A stretch of 64,000 nt of DNA. Origin: Aquimarina sp. AU474 (lineage in GTDB: Bacteria > Bacteroidota > Bacteroidia > Flavobacteriales > Flavobacteriaceae). The notes beneath the pieces were generated by a model. That model did no database searches. It was not told the origin of the DNA and saw only the letters and a program-made list of their open reading frames with translations. Position numbers and translations under genes: made by a program. Location of the stretch: the NCBI RefSeq assembly GCF_900312815.1, contig NZ_OMPE01000008.1, positions 744,001 through 808,000 of the forward strand, given 5' to 3'. Below, one piece after another: positions 7,630-16,643 of this stretch (the stretch's first letter is position 1; each line of letters opens with the position of its first letter).

Positions 7630-8124
7630 ATGAATAGAATAATACTAAACCTAACCATTTTGTTTGCCATTGGTCTTGTTGCTTGTAACAAGCAAAACAA
7701 AGCCAATTCTGAAACAGGAAAGCAAAATTTACAAGTAGAAAAAAAAATGACTGATATGAATAGTTTTATTTCCCTTTTTGAAATACCTGCAATTGATATT
7801 TCAAGAGCAATAGATTTTTACCAAGCAATTTTGGATATTAACATTGAAAAAATGGAAATACCAGGAATGGAAATGGGAATTTTTCCTTATGAAAACCAAA
7901 CAATCACGGGAGTAATAATGAAAGGAGAAGACTTCAAACCGTCTACTGATGGTGTAACCATTTATCTTAATGGAGGAGATAATTTGCAAACTATCCTTGA
8001 CAAAGTTGAGGAAAATGGCGGGAAAATCATTATTCCAAAAACAGCACACGCCGATGAAAGTGGATTTTTTGCTCTGTTTTTAGATACAGAAGGAAATAAG
8101 TTAGGGCTCAATTCTCCTAATTAA
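7630..8124 (+). CDS. VOC-fold (glyoxalase/bleomycin-resistance-like) lipoprotein
   Basis: A 164-residue protein. A lipobox at LVAC19 shows export, which is unusual for this fold. Residues 45-163 match the vicinal oxygen chelate fold, from FEIPAIDISRAIDFYQAIL to the closing FLDTEGNKLGLNS. Cytosolic relatives bind metal and act on small carbonyl or antibiotic substrates. The closing glutamate of the metal site is plausible in DTEGN. An N-terminal envelope anchor on this fold is worth checking. It probably shares a cassette with the AraC regulator upstream. Confidence 0.8.
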   Translation: MNRIILNLTILFAIGLVACNKQNKANSETGKQNLQVEKKMTDMNSFISLFEIPAIDISRAIDFYQAILDINIEKMEIPGMEMGIFPYENQTITGVIMKGEDFKPSTDGVTIYLNGGDNLQTILDKVEENGGKIIIPKTAHADESGFFALFLDTEGNKLGLNSPN

Positions 8125-8140
8125 AGGAGATAAAAGCAAA

Positions 8141-8278
8141 CGTACAACAATGTATATGAGCCATAGCATAAATTATACTTCGTTTATGGCTTTTTCGTAT
8201 ATTTAAGATCTGAACGAAGCCAAAAAAGTTAGTGCATAAAAATCCAGTACGACACATAATATTAAATGTTGCATGCAA
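8141..8278 (+). repeat. attC-like inverted repeat, site 8
   Basis: The left arm CGTACAACAATGTATATGAGCC is close to the consensus. The right arm GACACATAATATTAAATGTTGCATGC belongs to the second sub-family. An inner stem is visible: GGCTTTTTCG with a later CGAAGCC. Confidence 0.6.
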
Positions 8279-8297
8279 GAGAAACGTAACAAAAGAA

Positions 8298-8705
8298 ATG
8301 AAAATACAAATAGATAATACAAAACTATTTTTAATTGGACTTACAATTTTGATTGTTATCTGTGTATTGACTTTTAATGTTGTTTATTTTTCGAGTTATT
8401 ATGGAATTACACAAATTGATTATATCAATTCTCTCTTACTCGTACCTTTCATCTTGTTAATATTTTCTTTTGGAATTTTCATAGAGCAAAACAAACAAAA
8501 AGAAAAATTAAAAAAAATTGATTCTTTTTATCTTACTTCAAAAGAAAAAGAAGTAACCTTAAAGATTTTGAAAAAGAAGAAAAATCAAGAAATTGCGAAT
8601 GAAATGTTTGTTGAACTATCTACTATAAAAACGCACATCAATAACATTTACAAAAAGGTTGGAGTAAAAAACCGAAAAGAGTTATTTGAGAAGATAAACA
8701 ACTAA
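8298..8705 (+). CDS. Membrane-anchored LuxR-type helix-turn-helix regulator
   Basis: The ATG at 8298 gives 135 residues; a longer frame would start inside the repeat at 8232 and is unlikely. Two membrane helices come first, at about residues 9-30 and 45-62. A linker follows and then a LuxR/GerE DNA-binding domain with LTSKEKEVTLKIL and the recognition helix ELSTIKTHINNIYKKVGVKN. A DNA-binding domain tied to the membrane suggests local sensing. It shares its cassette with the DUF4199 and DUF1801 genes downstream, as no repeat lies between them. Confidence 0.8.
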   Translation: MKIQIDNTKLFLIGLTILIVICVLTFNVVYFSSYYGITQIDYINSLLLVPFILLIFSFGIFIEQNKQKEKLKKIDSFYLTSKEKEVTLKILKKKKNQEIANEMFVELSTIKTHINNIYKKVGVKNRKELFEKINN

Positions 8706-8815
8706 ATCCTTGATTTTGTTGGTATTGTAAAAATCCACCTTTTTTTCCACCCATTGAAATAAGGAAATTTCATCGAACAATATCAAATTTGCCGAATAAC
8801 TTTTAAAATTAAATT

Positions 8816-9346
8816 ATGAATCAAAAAACATTGTATTCGGTAAAATCAGGTTTTCTAATTGCGCTTGCAGGAACCTTGCTTATGCTAATTCTATTGGTAT
8901 TAAATTTTGTTGGACCAGAATCCATTAAAAAAGATAAACTAATGATTGGTGGAACAATCCTATTTATTTCTCTTTACATTTTTCTTCTGTTAGGTATATA
9001 TAAAAGTATTTCAAACACTAAAAGGATTACCCAAAACCTTACATTCAAAAGCGCCTTTCTTACTGGGTTTATAGTAAGTCTTGCGACAGCAATTTTTTCT
9101 GCGTTATTTACATTATTATTTTATGAAGTAATATATCCTAACTATAATGCTGATATGACAACTGTTTTGACCGAAAAACTATCAAACCAAAACCTGAACG
9201 AAACCGAAATGATTAAGAAAATTAATGAGCAAACAAAATATTATAGTACCACAATGCAAGCACAGTTTTCTTTTGTTGGGAACCTAATTACTGGAATCGC
9301 ATTTTCACTAATATTGAGTTTATTCTTAAAATCAAAAAAGAATTAA
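8816..9346 (+). CDS. DUF4199-family membrane protein
   Basis: A 176-residue protein with four predicted membrane helices (about 10-30, 42-62, 78-102 and 150-170) and an extracytoplasmic loop in the second half. The pattern matches the DUF4199 family common in Bacteroidota, whose function is unknown. It lies 110 bases behind the LuxR-type regulator and two bases before the next gene, so it is probably co-transcribed with both. Confidence 0.75.
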   Translation: MNQKTLYSVKSGFLIALAGTLLMLILLVLNFVGPESIKKDKLMIGGTILFISLYIFLLLGIYKSISNTKRITQNLTFKSAFLTGFIVSLATAIFSALFTLLFYEVIYPNYNADMTTVLTEKLSNQNLNETEMIKKINEQTKYYSTTMQAQFSFVGNLITGIAFSLILSLFLKSKKN

Positions 9347-9348
9347 TA

Positions 9349-9681
9349 ATGAATCAAGAAGTTACTACATATATCGAAAATTCAGAGGAGAATAATAAAG
9401 GGATTTTACACAAATTGAGAGAATTAATCTTCGCTTTAATTCCTAATGTAAAGGAACAATTTAAATGGAATAGACCAGTGTATGCAAATGATAAGGATTT
9501 TTGTTATTTAAGAACAACAAAAAAAGCAGTTACTCTTGGTTTTTTCGAATTTGACAAAGTAAAAACCAATAGTCATTTAATAGAAGGAACTGGAAAATCT
9601 ATGAGACATATTAAAATCAAAAATGTTGACGAAATAGAAGAATTTGAAATAAAAAAAATGATTGACGAAGTCTTGAAATAA
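9349..9681 (+). CDS. DUF1801-domain protein
   Basis: A 110-residue soluble protein that starts two bases after the DUF4199 stop. The pattern IPNVKEQFKWNRPVYANDKDFCYLRT is typical of DUF1801 (YdhG-like), a small family with an iron-sulphur-chaperone-like fold and no settled role. It is the last gene of a three-gene cassette. No complete attC-like site follows it. Instead a decayed AraC gene begins within 40 bases, suggesting a deletion fused two cassettes. Confidence 0.75.
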   Translation: MNQEVTTYIENSEENNKGILHKLRELIFALIPNVKEQFKWNRPVYANDKDFCYLRTTKKAVTLGFFEFDKVKTNSHLIEGTGKSMRHIKIKNVDEIEEFEIKKMIDEVLK

Positions 9682-9711
9682 CACTAGCAATTAACAAGAT
9701 TTAGTTACAAC

Positions 9712-10040
9712 AAACTTAATGATTATAAATGCAGAATAAATAATGTAATTGATTACATTGAAAAAAATTTGGACGATGATTTCTCTTTGAATAAACTAAC
9801 AAAGATTCCTAATTTCTCGAAATTTCATTTAAGCAGAATATTTCGCGGTATCACTGGCAAAACACCTTTCTAATTGATTCTTCGACTTCGATTGGAAAAA
9901 GCAGCATCGTTATTGATTCGCAGTCGCTATTCAATTTCTGACATTACCTATAAGTAAGGATAAAAGTTTGCCGGTATTCTCGAAAAGCTTTAAATCTCAT
10001 TTTAAAGAATCAGCAACTTCATTTAAGAAAAAAAATGGCA
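9712..10040 (+). pseudogene. Broken AraC-family regulator gene
   Basis: Reading frame by frame recovers an AraC DNA-binding domain: YIEKNLDDDFSLNKL, then KFHLSRIFRGITGKTPF, a TAA stop where a glutamine would be usual, then RLRLEKAASLLIRSRYSISDITYK. After further stops and a frameshift it resumes as PVFSKSFKSHFKESATSFKK. Several lesions in under 330 bases show a dead gene. Its N-terminal half and any start codon are missing. It lies fused to the broken YARHG gene downstream. Confidence 0.75.
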
Positions 10041-10049
10041 ATTTGAAAT

Positions 10050-10766
10050 ACGAAAAAAGCACTATTATTATTAATTCTGATTTCTAACTTTTCTTTTGGC
10101 CAAGTAATGGGCGGTGAAAAAATTGATGAAAATAAAATTAGTGTTTGGAGTGTCGAATCCTTAAACGAATATGAAGGAATTTATTTCTTCGGATTTTTGG
10201 AAGCAGAATCTCAAATAACATTATCTATAGATCAAAACATTATTTGTGCTCAGCTCAAATCATATAAGTGGGTAAAGGAAAATGAAGATAAGCTTGGTCG
10301 GCATCCCCTGTATCTAAACTATACAAATGTAAAAATTAAAGGAAACAAATTCTTTTCTGACCAAAGTAATGGCGAATTTGTAACCTATAATAATCAAAAG
10401 TGTTTAAAATTGGGAAATCCTCCTGCTCTACTCTTTGTCTAAGAAGGAGAATATGAACTCGGACAATTCGGGGGTGATAATTTATCAAAATATTACTCGG
10501 GTAGATTCATTGATACTATTTTCAGCTTAATTAATGATAATTATCTAAAATCATTGAATCTTGAGGATTTACAGATAATGAGAAATGAAATATTTGCTAG
10601 ATATAACTACATTTTTAAAAGCGGAGGAGAAATGGATACTTACTTTAAAAAACAAAGTTGGTATATTAGGATTAATAAAAACGTTGACCAATTATTAACG
10701 GATATAGAAAAAGTAAATATCAAGTCCATACGGAAAGTTGAACAAGTAAAAAAGAAAGAAAAGTAA
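10050..10766 (+). pseudogene. Broken YARHG-domain protein gene
   Basis: One frame runs from a signal-peptide-like stretch (ALLLLILISNFSFGQ) through 10,107-10,439, is cut by a TAA at 10,440-10,442, and continues in the same frame to 10,766. The second half carries the YARHG motif region LQIMRNEIFARYNYIFKSGG ending in KKQSWY, a domain of the bacterial envelope. There is no good start codon before the signal peptide. The single in-frame stop could instead be a sequencing error or read-through, but the damaged gene upstream supports decay. Confidence 0.7.
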
Positions 10767-10935
10767 ATAACACTATATATGTGATCACAGCCATTAGCTC
10801 TTAATTGATTGATTTTCAAATGCCTATAATACGAAATGATTTTAAAGCTAAAGAATGTTTAAAACCTGTGACGAAGTGTCCTGGGTTAGGTAACATTTTG
10901 CACAACTAAGGCACATATATTAAACGTTGTATGCA
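10766..10935 (+). repeat. attC-like inverted repeat, site 9
   Basis: The left arm AACACTATATATGTGATCAC is the second-type arm. The right arm GGCACATATATTAAACGTTGTATGC closely matches those of sites 7 and 8. The element GGTAACATTTTGCAC lies at 10,889-10,903. A solitary copy of the left arm (AAATAACACTATATAT) recurs far away at 36,822. Confidence 0.6.
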
Positions 10936-11021
10936 AGCTTTGAACTAGTTACTTTCATCAAGCTTTTTTTGTAATTAAAATTATTGTTATGCGACTATTA
11001 TAAAATTATCTATTCTAATTT

Positions 11022-12143
11022 ATGATTTTAATAATTCTCTTTGGCGCAGCTTGTTTTCTTGCATATAGTAATGGAGCAAATGATAATTTTAAAGGAGTTG
11101 CTACTTTATTTGGTAGCGGAACTCTTAATTATAAAAAAGCAATAATTTGGGCGACTACTACAACTTTTGCAGGGTCAGTGGCAGCTATTTTTTTGGCTGG
11201 AACATTAGTGAAAAATTTTTCAGGAAAAGGTTTAGTCCCTGATTCTTTAATTCAATCTCCAGAATTTGCAATATCTATTGCTATTGGAGCTGCCATAACC
11301 GTTTTTATAGCTACTAAAATTGGAATGCCTATATCAACAACTCATAGTCTGGTAGGAGCATTATTTGGTAGTGGAATTGTTGCTGTTGGAACTTCGTTTA
11401 ATTTCGCAAAGTTAGGCAGCACTTTTTTAATGCCTTTAATTGTTAGTCCACTTATGGCGGCATTAGTCAGTTTTATAGCATATCTGGTTTTTAAAAAACT
11501 AAGAAAAATTATTGGAGTTACTAAAGAAACCTGCGTATGTGTTGGAGAAGAAAGAATTCCGGTCATAAAAGACAATAACACAAATGAATTTATATCTGTC
11601 GAAAACAAAAAACGGGCGAGCATCAAAATATCAAATGAATTACAATGTATTGAGGCTTACAAAGGAAACTTTTTAGGAATTAATTCACAAAAACTATTGG
11701 ATTTTGCACATTATGCAAGTGCGGGTGTAGTAAGTTTTGCCAGAGGACTAAATGACACACCGAAAATTGTAGGATTACTAATTGTTATTAATGCAATGGA
11801 TATTAAATGGGGAATGATTGCTGTAGCTATAGCAATGGCCGTAGGTGGTCTTATAAACGCAAAAAAAGTTGGAGAAATGATGAGTAAGAAAATTACACCA
11901 ATGAATAGTGGTCAAGGGTTTACAGCTAATTTAATTACTGGGCTTTTGGTTACAACTGCCAGTGTTCACGGACTACCTGTTTCAACAACGCACGTATCGG
12001 TAGGTTCGATTTTTGGAATAGGGACTGTGACCAAAAAAGCTGATTTAAAAGTGATTAGAAATATTCTACTTTCTTGGCTACTAACTTTACCGATTGCTGC
12101 GTTTTGTAGTGCTATTGTTTATTGGATATTAATCACAATATAA
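11022..12143 (+). CDS. PiT-family inorganic phosphate transporter
   Basis: A 373-residue membrane protein with about ten helices. The two PiT signature halves are plain: GANDNFKGVATLFGSGTLNY near the N-terminus and ARGLNDTPKIVGLL in the second half, each followed by PISTTHSLVGALFG or PVSTTHVSVGSIFG. PiT carriers import phosphate, often as metal-phosphate with protons or sodium. No phoU-like gene accompanies it. It sits alone between attC-like sites, an unusually large membrane transporter as cassette cargo. Confidence 0.9.
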   Translation: MILIILFGAACFLAYSNGANDNFKGVATLFGSGTLNYKKAIIWATTTTFAGSVAAIFLAGTLVKNFSGKGLVPDSLIQSPEFAISIAIGAAITVFIATKIGMPISTTHSLVGALFGSGIVAVGTSFNFAKLGSTFLMPLIVSPLMAALVSFIAYLVFKKLRKIIGVTKETCVCVGEERIPVIKDNNTNEFISVENKKRASIKISNELQCIEAYKGNFLGINSQKLLDFAHYASAGVVSFARGLNDTPKIVGLLIVINAMDIKWGMIAVAIAMAVGGLINAKKVGEMMSKKITPMNSGQGFTANLITGLLVTTASVHGLPVSTTHVSVGSIFGIGTVTKKADLKVIRNILLSWLLTLPIAAFCSAIVYWILITI

Positions 12144-12145
12144 AT

Positions 12146-12289
12146 AGCGCCAGTATATAACTACGTATATATAAAATAGGGGCCGATGGGTAAGAGTTTG
12201 AAAATCCCTACATCTAAAAGATACAAGAATTATCTGAAAAGCCTGAACATTCAAACCCTCCACTTTTTATATACAATACCATTGTGCTT
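12146..12289 (+). repeat. attC-like inverted repeat, site 10 (diverged)
   Basis: The left arm ACTACGTATATATAAAATAGGGG pairs with the reverse of CCTCCACTTTTTATATACAATACC. Sequence similarity to the consensus is low but pairing is retained, with TTTGAA/TTCAAA stems inside (AGAGTTTGAA and TTCAAACCCT). Confidence 0.5.
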
Positions 12290-12311
12290 TATTACCACAA
12301 ACCATTAACCA

Positions 12312-12398
12312 ATGGTAAAATTCTTTAGAAAAATCAAACAAAACTTTCTACTAAAAATAAAAGCAAGTATTGAGAAAGAATTAAAACTTTTACAATAA
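12312..12398 (+). pseudogene. Remnant of a DUF6090-type protein
   Basis: The 28-residue frame begins MVKFFRKIKQNFLLK. This is almost the standard opening of the abundant Bacteroidota DUF6090 membrane proteins, in which the phrase is followed by a helix ending in the LVVIGILIALQINNWN pattern. Here that membrane segment and everything after it are missing. It is most likely the stub of a cassette gene truncated when the tricorn protease unit came to lie next to it. Confidence 0.5.
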
Positions 12399-12520
12399 CT
12401 AAAGTACAACAGGATGTAAAATAAATTATAGCTAAATTTCTAGCTTATATATTAAATTTGTTACTTAACCTTAATTGTTATAACCAACAAGTTTAAGTAT
12501 TTAACTAGCATAATTAAAAA

Positions 12521-15500
12521 TTAATTCTTTAACAACACATTGACTGCACTCTCTAGTTGTTGATCTCTTCCTGTAATTACAATCTCCGGGTCTAATGCAA
12601 CTTTTATATCTGGCTCTAATTGTTGATTTTCAAGATATTTACCTTTAGTATCAAGAATACCGACCATTGGTATCCCGAACCTAGATCCATTTTGTAACCT
12701 TTCCCACCATACCGCAGTACCTGTTCCAGGTACTGGCATACCTACAAGCATTCCAATACCCATTGCTCGATATGTAACAGGAAACATATGAGCATCAGAG
12801 TAATTGCTTTCACTCATTACTACAACGGATGGTTTATTCCATTTAAATTGAGGTTCTGATCCTAAATTTTGACCTCTCGGTCTAAAATCCATATAAGATT
12901 TTCCATTTAGAAATGTTGCTAGATCATCATGAAGCCAACCTCCACCATTAAATCTAGTATCCACAATAAGTCCTTCTTTATCATAATGTTTTCCTAGAGC
13001 ATCATCATATACCTTTCTAAAACTCTCATCATTCATTCCTCGAACATGAACATAACCTAACTTACCATCAGAAAGTTGCTCAACGAGACGGTTACAATTT
13101 TTAACCCATCTTTCATAACGCATTTGGCTTAATTCTCTGCTACTAATTGGTTTTACTGTTTCCTCCCAATATTTTTTTGATTCGGGATCATAGAAAGTAA
13201 GTAATGTATTTTTACCAGCCTTACGATTAAGGAGTGGATAATAATTCATATCCTTATTGATTTTCACACCATCTATTGATTGTATTATGTGACCAGCTCT
13301 TGATTTATTGTTTTTATTTTTTAACGGACTCTTGTCCATAATTTCAACAATCTTTAATCCATCACCCGAGTAAGATTGATCCAAGAAGATTCCTAATGAA
13401 GCCGTTTTATCTCCATTTGGATTAGAACTTCTATAACTTGCACCTGTATGAGAGGCATTTAATTCACCTAACATTTCACTCATTAGCTCTGCAAAATCAT
13501 AATTATTATTGATATCTTTCAGTTTAACGAAATAGGCTTTTTTATAAAAATCCCAATCTACTCCTTGCATATCTTTACGGTAAAACTTCTTCTTCGTTTG
13601 ACGCCAAATATGTTCAGCTAAGTAAGCACGTTCAGACATTTCATCAAGTAACATTTCACCTTTAATAGAAATACCTTCCACTTTTCCTTTTTTTAGATCA
13701 ACTTTACTCATTTTACCATTAGATAGAATATAAAGAATTTCTCCTTTAGGTCCCATTTCAATATCACCTTGACTTTTTGCATTTAATGAAGCAAGAATTT
13801 TTGTTTCTTTAGTACGAAGATTAGTTTCCCATAGATTATAACCTTTCTCGAATTTCGCAAGGTAGTAGAGCATTTTACCGTCTTTGGAAATAACTGCTGC
13901 TCCAAGATCTGAAGAATGGGTTGTCAATCGAATAATTCTATCTTCTCGCCCATCCAACTCCAATTGAATAGGATCTACTTGTTTTTCTTTATCCTCACTT
14001 TTCTTTTTGTCTTTTGATTCATCCTTATCACCTTCTGAACCTGAATTCTTCTTCTCTTCAGACATCAACTCTGATTCTAGTTCACTTAAATTAAAATTAT
14101 CCCAAGCAGATTGTGTTAAAAACATACCATAAAAATCCATTTCAGTTCCCCAACTTGCATGATTTTTCATTCCATTTCTGGCAGAATACCATGTAATCAT
14201 TTTACCATCCATCATCCATTGTGGAGAATGTGCACCATAACCAGTAGGAGATATATTAATAATAGGTTCTTTACCAGATGCATTGACTAGACCTGCTTGA
14301 TCTATCCATTGGCTATTTCTTAAATAATTCACCAAAAACCACTTACTATCAGGAGACCACTCATAGAATTGGTCTCCATCTGAATAAGAGTAGTTATTAT
14401 TACCCGGTATAATCTCGCGTACCTCCTTACTTTTTAGATTGATGACCTTAAGATTAGTGCGTTCTTCAAGAAAAGCTACTTCCTTGCCATCAGGAGAATA
14501 ACTTGCTTGAAAAGTTTCGGAATCTGAATTGAGAATAATTTTCTCCTCTAAAACTGTCGAATTAAAAAAATACTTTTCTTCTTCACGACTTAGCGAAGTC
14601 TCATATAGATTCCAACTTCCATTGCGTTCACTAGCATAAAGTATAGCTTTACCATCTGGGCTAAAAGATACACTGCGCTCTTGTTCGGGGGTATTCGTAA
14701 TTCGCTTTGTTGTTCCATCTTTAATAGAACTAACGAATACTTCACCGCGTTTAATAAAAGCTATTTCTTTTCCATTAGAAGAAACATCAAACTCAGTAAG
14801 ATTGTCATTTACAGATAATGTTTTTATTGGTATATTACGTAAATCTGAACGGATATCTATTTCAACAAGTTGAGGTTCAGCTCCATCTGTTTGTAAAAAT
14901 ATTCTTCCATGATAGCCATAACACAGCTTACCATCTGAAGCTATGCTTAGATGACGAACAGGATGAGTCTTGAACTTTGAAATTTGTTGAGAGGCTCCTC
15001 CAGAGAGACTCCCTTTATATACATTAAAACTACCTGAAGATTCATTCAAGAAATAATAAGAATTCCCGTCTTTCGCAAAAACGGGATTCATGTCTTCTCC
15101 ATTAAACGTACTTAGTTGTGTATAAGCTTTAGATTCGACATCATACTTCCAAATATCACGAGTAACAGATGATGTATGGTGCTTGCGAAGTGGGTCTTCA
15201 TATCCTTTTGAATCTTGAAAAAGTAGTGTTTTTCCATCCTTACTTATTTTGGTATTGACTGCAGGCGTAGTTAGAACTTGTACTACTCTACCTCCCTTAA
15301 TTGGTACTTTGTATAATTCTGGTAAGACGGAAGAAGGAAATTGTTGATTAGTATGTAAGTCTAAACGCGAAGATGAGAATAAAACGAAATTACCATCAGG
15401 GCTAAAATCGCTAGGGCTATCATTAGAAGAGTGAAATGTTAGTCGTTTAGAGGTACCTCCTTTTGATGGCATCACAAAAACATCAAAATTACCATGCCTA

Positions 15501-15751
15501 TTTGAAGCAAAAGCAATTAGAGAACCATCATGAGACCATACAGGCATATGATCATAGCCATCGCTTATTGTAAGAATAGTAGCTGTTCCTCCAGTAGATG
15601 GTACCGTATAAATGTCACCATGATAGCTAAAGGCTATAGTTTTACCATCAGGAGATAATGCCGGAAAACGTAGCCATTGAGAACTCTCTTGGCCTGATGA
15701 AATTTGGTATAAAAAGATGAAGATAAAAAACAGAAAAATTGATTTTCTCAT
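12521..15751 (-). CDS. Tricorn-type protease (S41), secreted
   Basis: A 1076-residue protein with an N-terminal signal peptide. Residues 25 to about 560 are PD40-type propeller blades with repeated SPDGK motifs. A lysine/glutamate-rich linker follows at about 570-600, then helical and PDZ regions, then a C-terminal S41 protease domain with DTRFNGGGWLHDDL and the serine region MSESNYSDAHMF. Tricorn enzymes cut oligopeptides; bacterial forms with signal peptides act in the periplasm. It is on the minus strand, against the polarity of the array, so it is either a resident gene or a reversed unit. Only a solitary left arm lies on its right side. Confidence 0.9.
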   Translation of the reverse strand: MRKSIFLFFIFIFLYQISSGQESSQWLRFPALSPDGKTIAFSYHGDIYTVPSTGGTATILTISDGYDHMPVWSHDGSLIAFASNRHGNFDVFVMPSKGGTSKRLTFHSSNDSPSDFSPDGNFVLFSSSRLDLHTNQQFPSSVLPELYKVPIKGGRVVQVLTTPAVNTKISKDGKTLLFQDSKGYEDPLRKHHTSSVTRDIWKYDVESKAYTQLSTFNGEDMNPVFAKDGNSYYFLNESSGSFNVYKGSLSGGASQQISKFKTHPVRHLSIASDGKLCYGYHGRIFLQTDGAEPQLVEIDIRSDLRNIPIKTLSVNDNLTEFDVSSNGKEIAFIKRGEVFVSSIKDGTTKRITNTPEQERSVSFSPDGKAILYASERNGSWNLYETSLSREEEKYFFNSTVLEEKIILNSDSETFQASYSPDGKEVAFLEERTNLKVINLKSKEVREIIPGNNNYSYSDGDQFYEWSPDSKWFLVNYLRNSQWIDQAGLVNASGKEPIINISPTGYGAHSPQWMMDGKMITWYSARNGMKNHASWGTEMDFYGMFLTQSAWDNFNLSELESELMSEEKKNSGSEGDKDESKDKKKSEDKEKQVDPIQLELDGREDRIIRLTTHSSDLGAAVISKDGKMLYYLAKFEKGYNLWETNLRTKETKILASLNAKSQGDIEMGPKGEILYILSNGKMSKVDLKKGKVEGISIKGEMLLDEMSERAYLAEHIWRQTKKKFYRKDMQGVDWDFYKKAYFVKLKDINNNYDFAELMSEMLGELNASHTGASYRSSNPNGDKTASLGIFLDQSYSGDGLKIVEIMDKSPLKNKNNKSRAGHIIQSIDGVKINKDMNYYPLLNRKAGKNTLLTFYDPESKKYWEETVKPISSRELSQMRYERWVKNCNRLVEQLSDGKLGYVHVRGMNDESFRKVYDDALGKHYDKEGLIVDTRFNGGGWLHDDLATFLNGKSYMDFRPRGQNLGSEPQFKWNKPSVVVMSESNYSDAHMFPVTYRAMGIGMLVGMPVPGTGTAVWWERLQNGSRFGIPMVGILDTKGKYLENQQLEPDIKVALDPEIVITGRDQQLESAVNVLLKN

Positions 15752-15929
15752 AATAAAAATATAAGGTATTCTAATTGTTAGGGTAGCTAAGATAATTATT
15801 TAAGCTATACATCTCTGCCAAATTTTGTAATGCAAGGTTCTGGCAATCTAAAACTACTACATTTACTTGATATAAACATCTATTTTGCAATTCGTAAATT
15901 CGAGTTATTATTTACCCAAATTGTAAAAA

Positions 15930-15955
15930 AAGCACAACAAAGTGTATATTCAATT
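15930..15955 (+). repeat. Solitary attC-like left arm
   Basis: The sequence ACAACAAAGTGTATA is identical to the left arm of site 4, but no matching right arm is found before the gene at 16,016. It is probably a half-site left by deletion or by the event that placed the tricorn gene here. Confidence 0.45.
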
Positions 15956-16015
15956 GTTTTGGTAAGTGCTTATTTAAAAAATCTTGATAGTATTAATGGA
16001 TAGAACTATTACATA

Positions 16016-16486
16016 ATGAAATTAAGTATACTGATAAAGTTGCTGATGATTATCTTACTTTTATCAAACAACTACGGATGTACAGAACAGAATAAAAAAG
16101 AGAAAAAAATAATTGACGGCCATTCAAAAGACAACAATTACCAACAAGGTAAAAAAGTAGGGTTATGGAAAGAATTCTATAAAAACAGACAGATAAAAAG
16201 TGAAGGCACTTTTAAAGATGGAAAAAAAGAAGGGGTACATAAAGAATGGCTAAGCAATGGTGTTCTAATTTTAGAGGGAAATTATGAAAGTGGATTAGCA
16301 AATGGGCTAATGAAATGGTATCACGACAAAGGGTATTTGGCAGATGTAGGTTTAATGAAAAACGGACTAAGACATGGAATTTGGAAAGTGTATGCCGTCG
16401 AAGATGGAAAATTAACACCGGAAGTAAAATTCAATGAAGGAAAACAACAAGAAGTTTTAAAAACATATAATAGCGCTGTAAAATAA
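16016..16486 (+). CDS. MORN-repeat (YwqK-like) lipoprotein
   Basis: A 156-residue lipoprotein (NYGC22). Four short beta repeats of the MORN/YwqK type follow: GLWKEFYKNRQIKSEGTF, GVHKEWLSNGVLILEGNY, GLMKWYHDKG and GIWKVYAVEDGK. Such repeats form an elongated sheet and occur in many surface lipoproteins of Bacteroidota; database labels as a toxin-antitoxin component are not proof of that role. It forms a single-gene cassette with the site at 16,492. Confidence 0.8.
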   Translation: MKLSILIKLLMIILLLSNNYGCTEQNKKEKKIIDGHSKDNNYQQGKKVGLWKEFYKNRQIKSEGTFKDGKKEGVHKEWLSNGVLILEGNYESGLANGLMKWYHDKGYLADVGLMKNGLRHGIWKVYAVEDGKLTPEVKFNEGKQQEVLKTYNSAVK

Positions 16487-16491
16487 AAACT

Positions 16492-16640
16492 ATTGACAAC
16501 ACCATATAAAAATTATCGTGAGTTAATGCTAACAAAAAAGATTCAGGTATTTTTGGAAATTAGGCTTATGTATAGTATTATTCATAAATAATAGCTTGTC
16601 CCCCGCTCTAGTTATGATATATTTAACGTTTGTAGCACAT
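16492..16640 (+). repeat. attC-like inverted repeat, site 11
   Basis: The left arm GACAACACCATATAAAAATTATCGTGAG pairs with the reverse of CTCTAGTTATGATATATTTAACGTTTGTAGC. The outer box (ACAAC/GTTTGT) and inner box (CATATAAAAATTAT) are still recognisable. The site overlaps the first part of a longer open frame, which helps fix the next start at 16,644. Confidence 0.55.
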
Positions 16641-16643
16641 GAA

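Noticed and set aside
16016-16486. Calling the MORN protein a toxin-antitoxin component
   Set aside because: The repeat is structural, the protein is a lipoprotein, and no toxin partner lies beside it.
16596-16643. Longer start of the PD40 lipoprotein
   Set aside because: It lies inside the repeat and would place 16 residues before a good lipoprotein signal.
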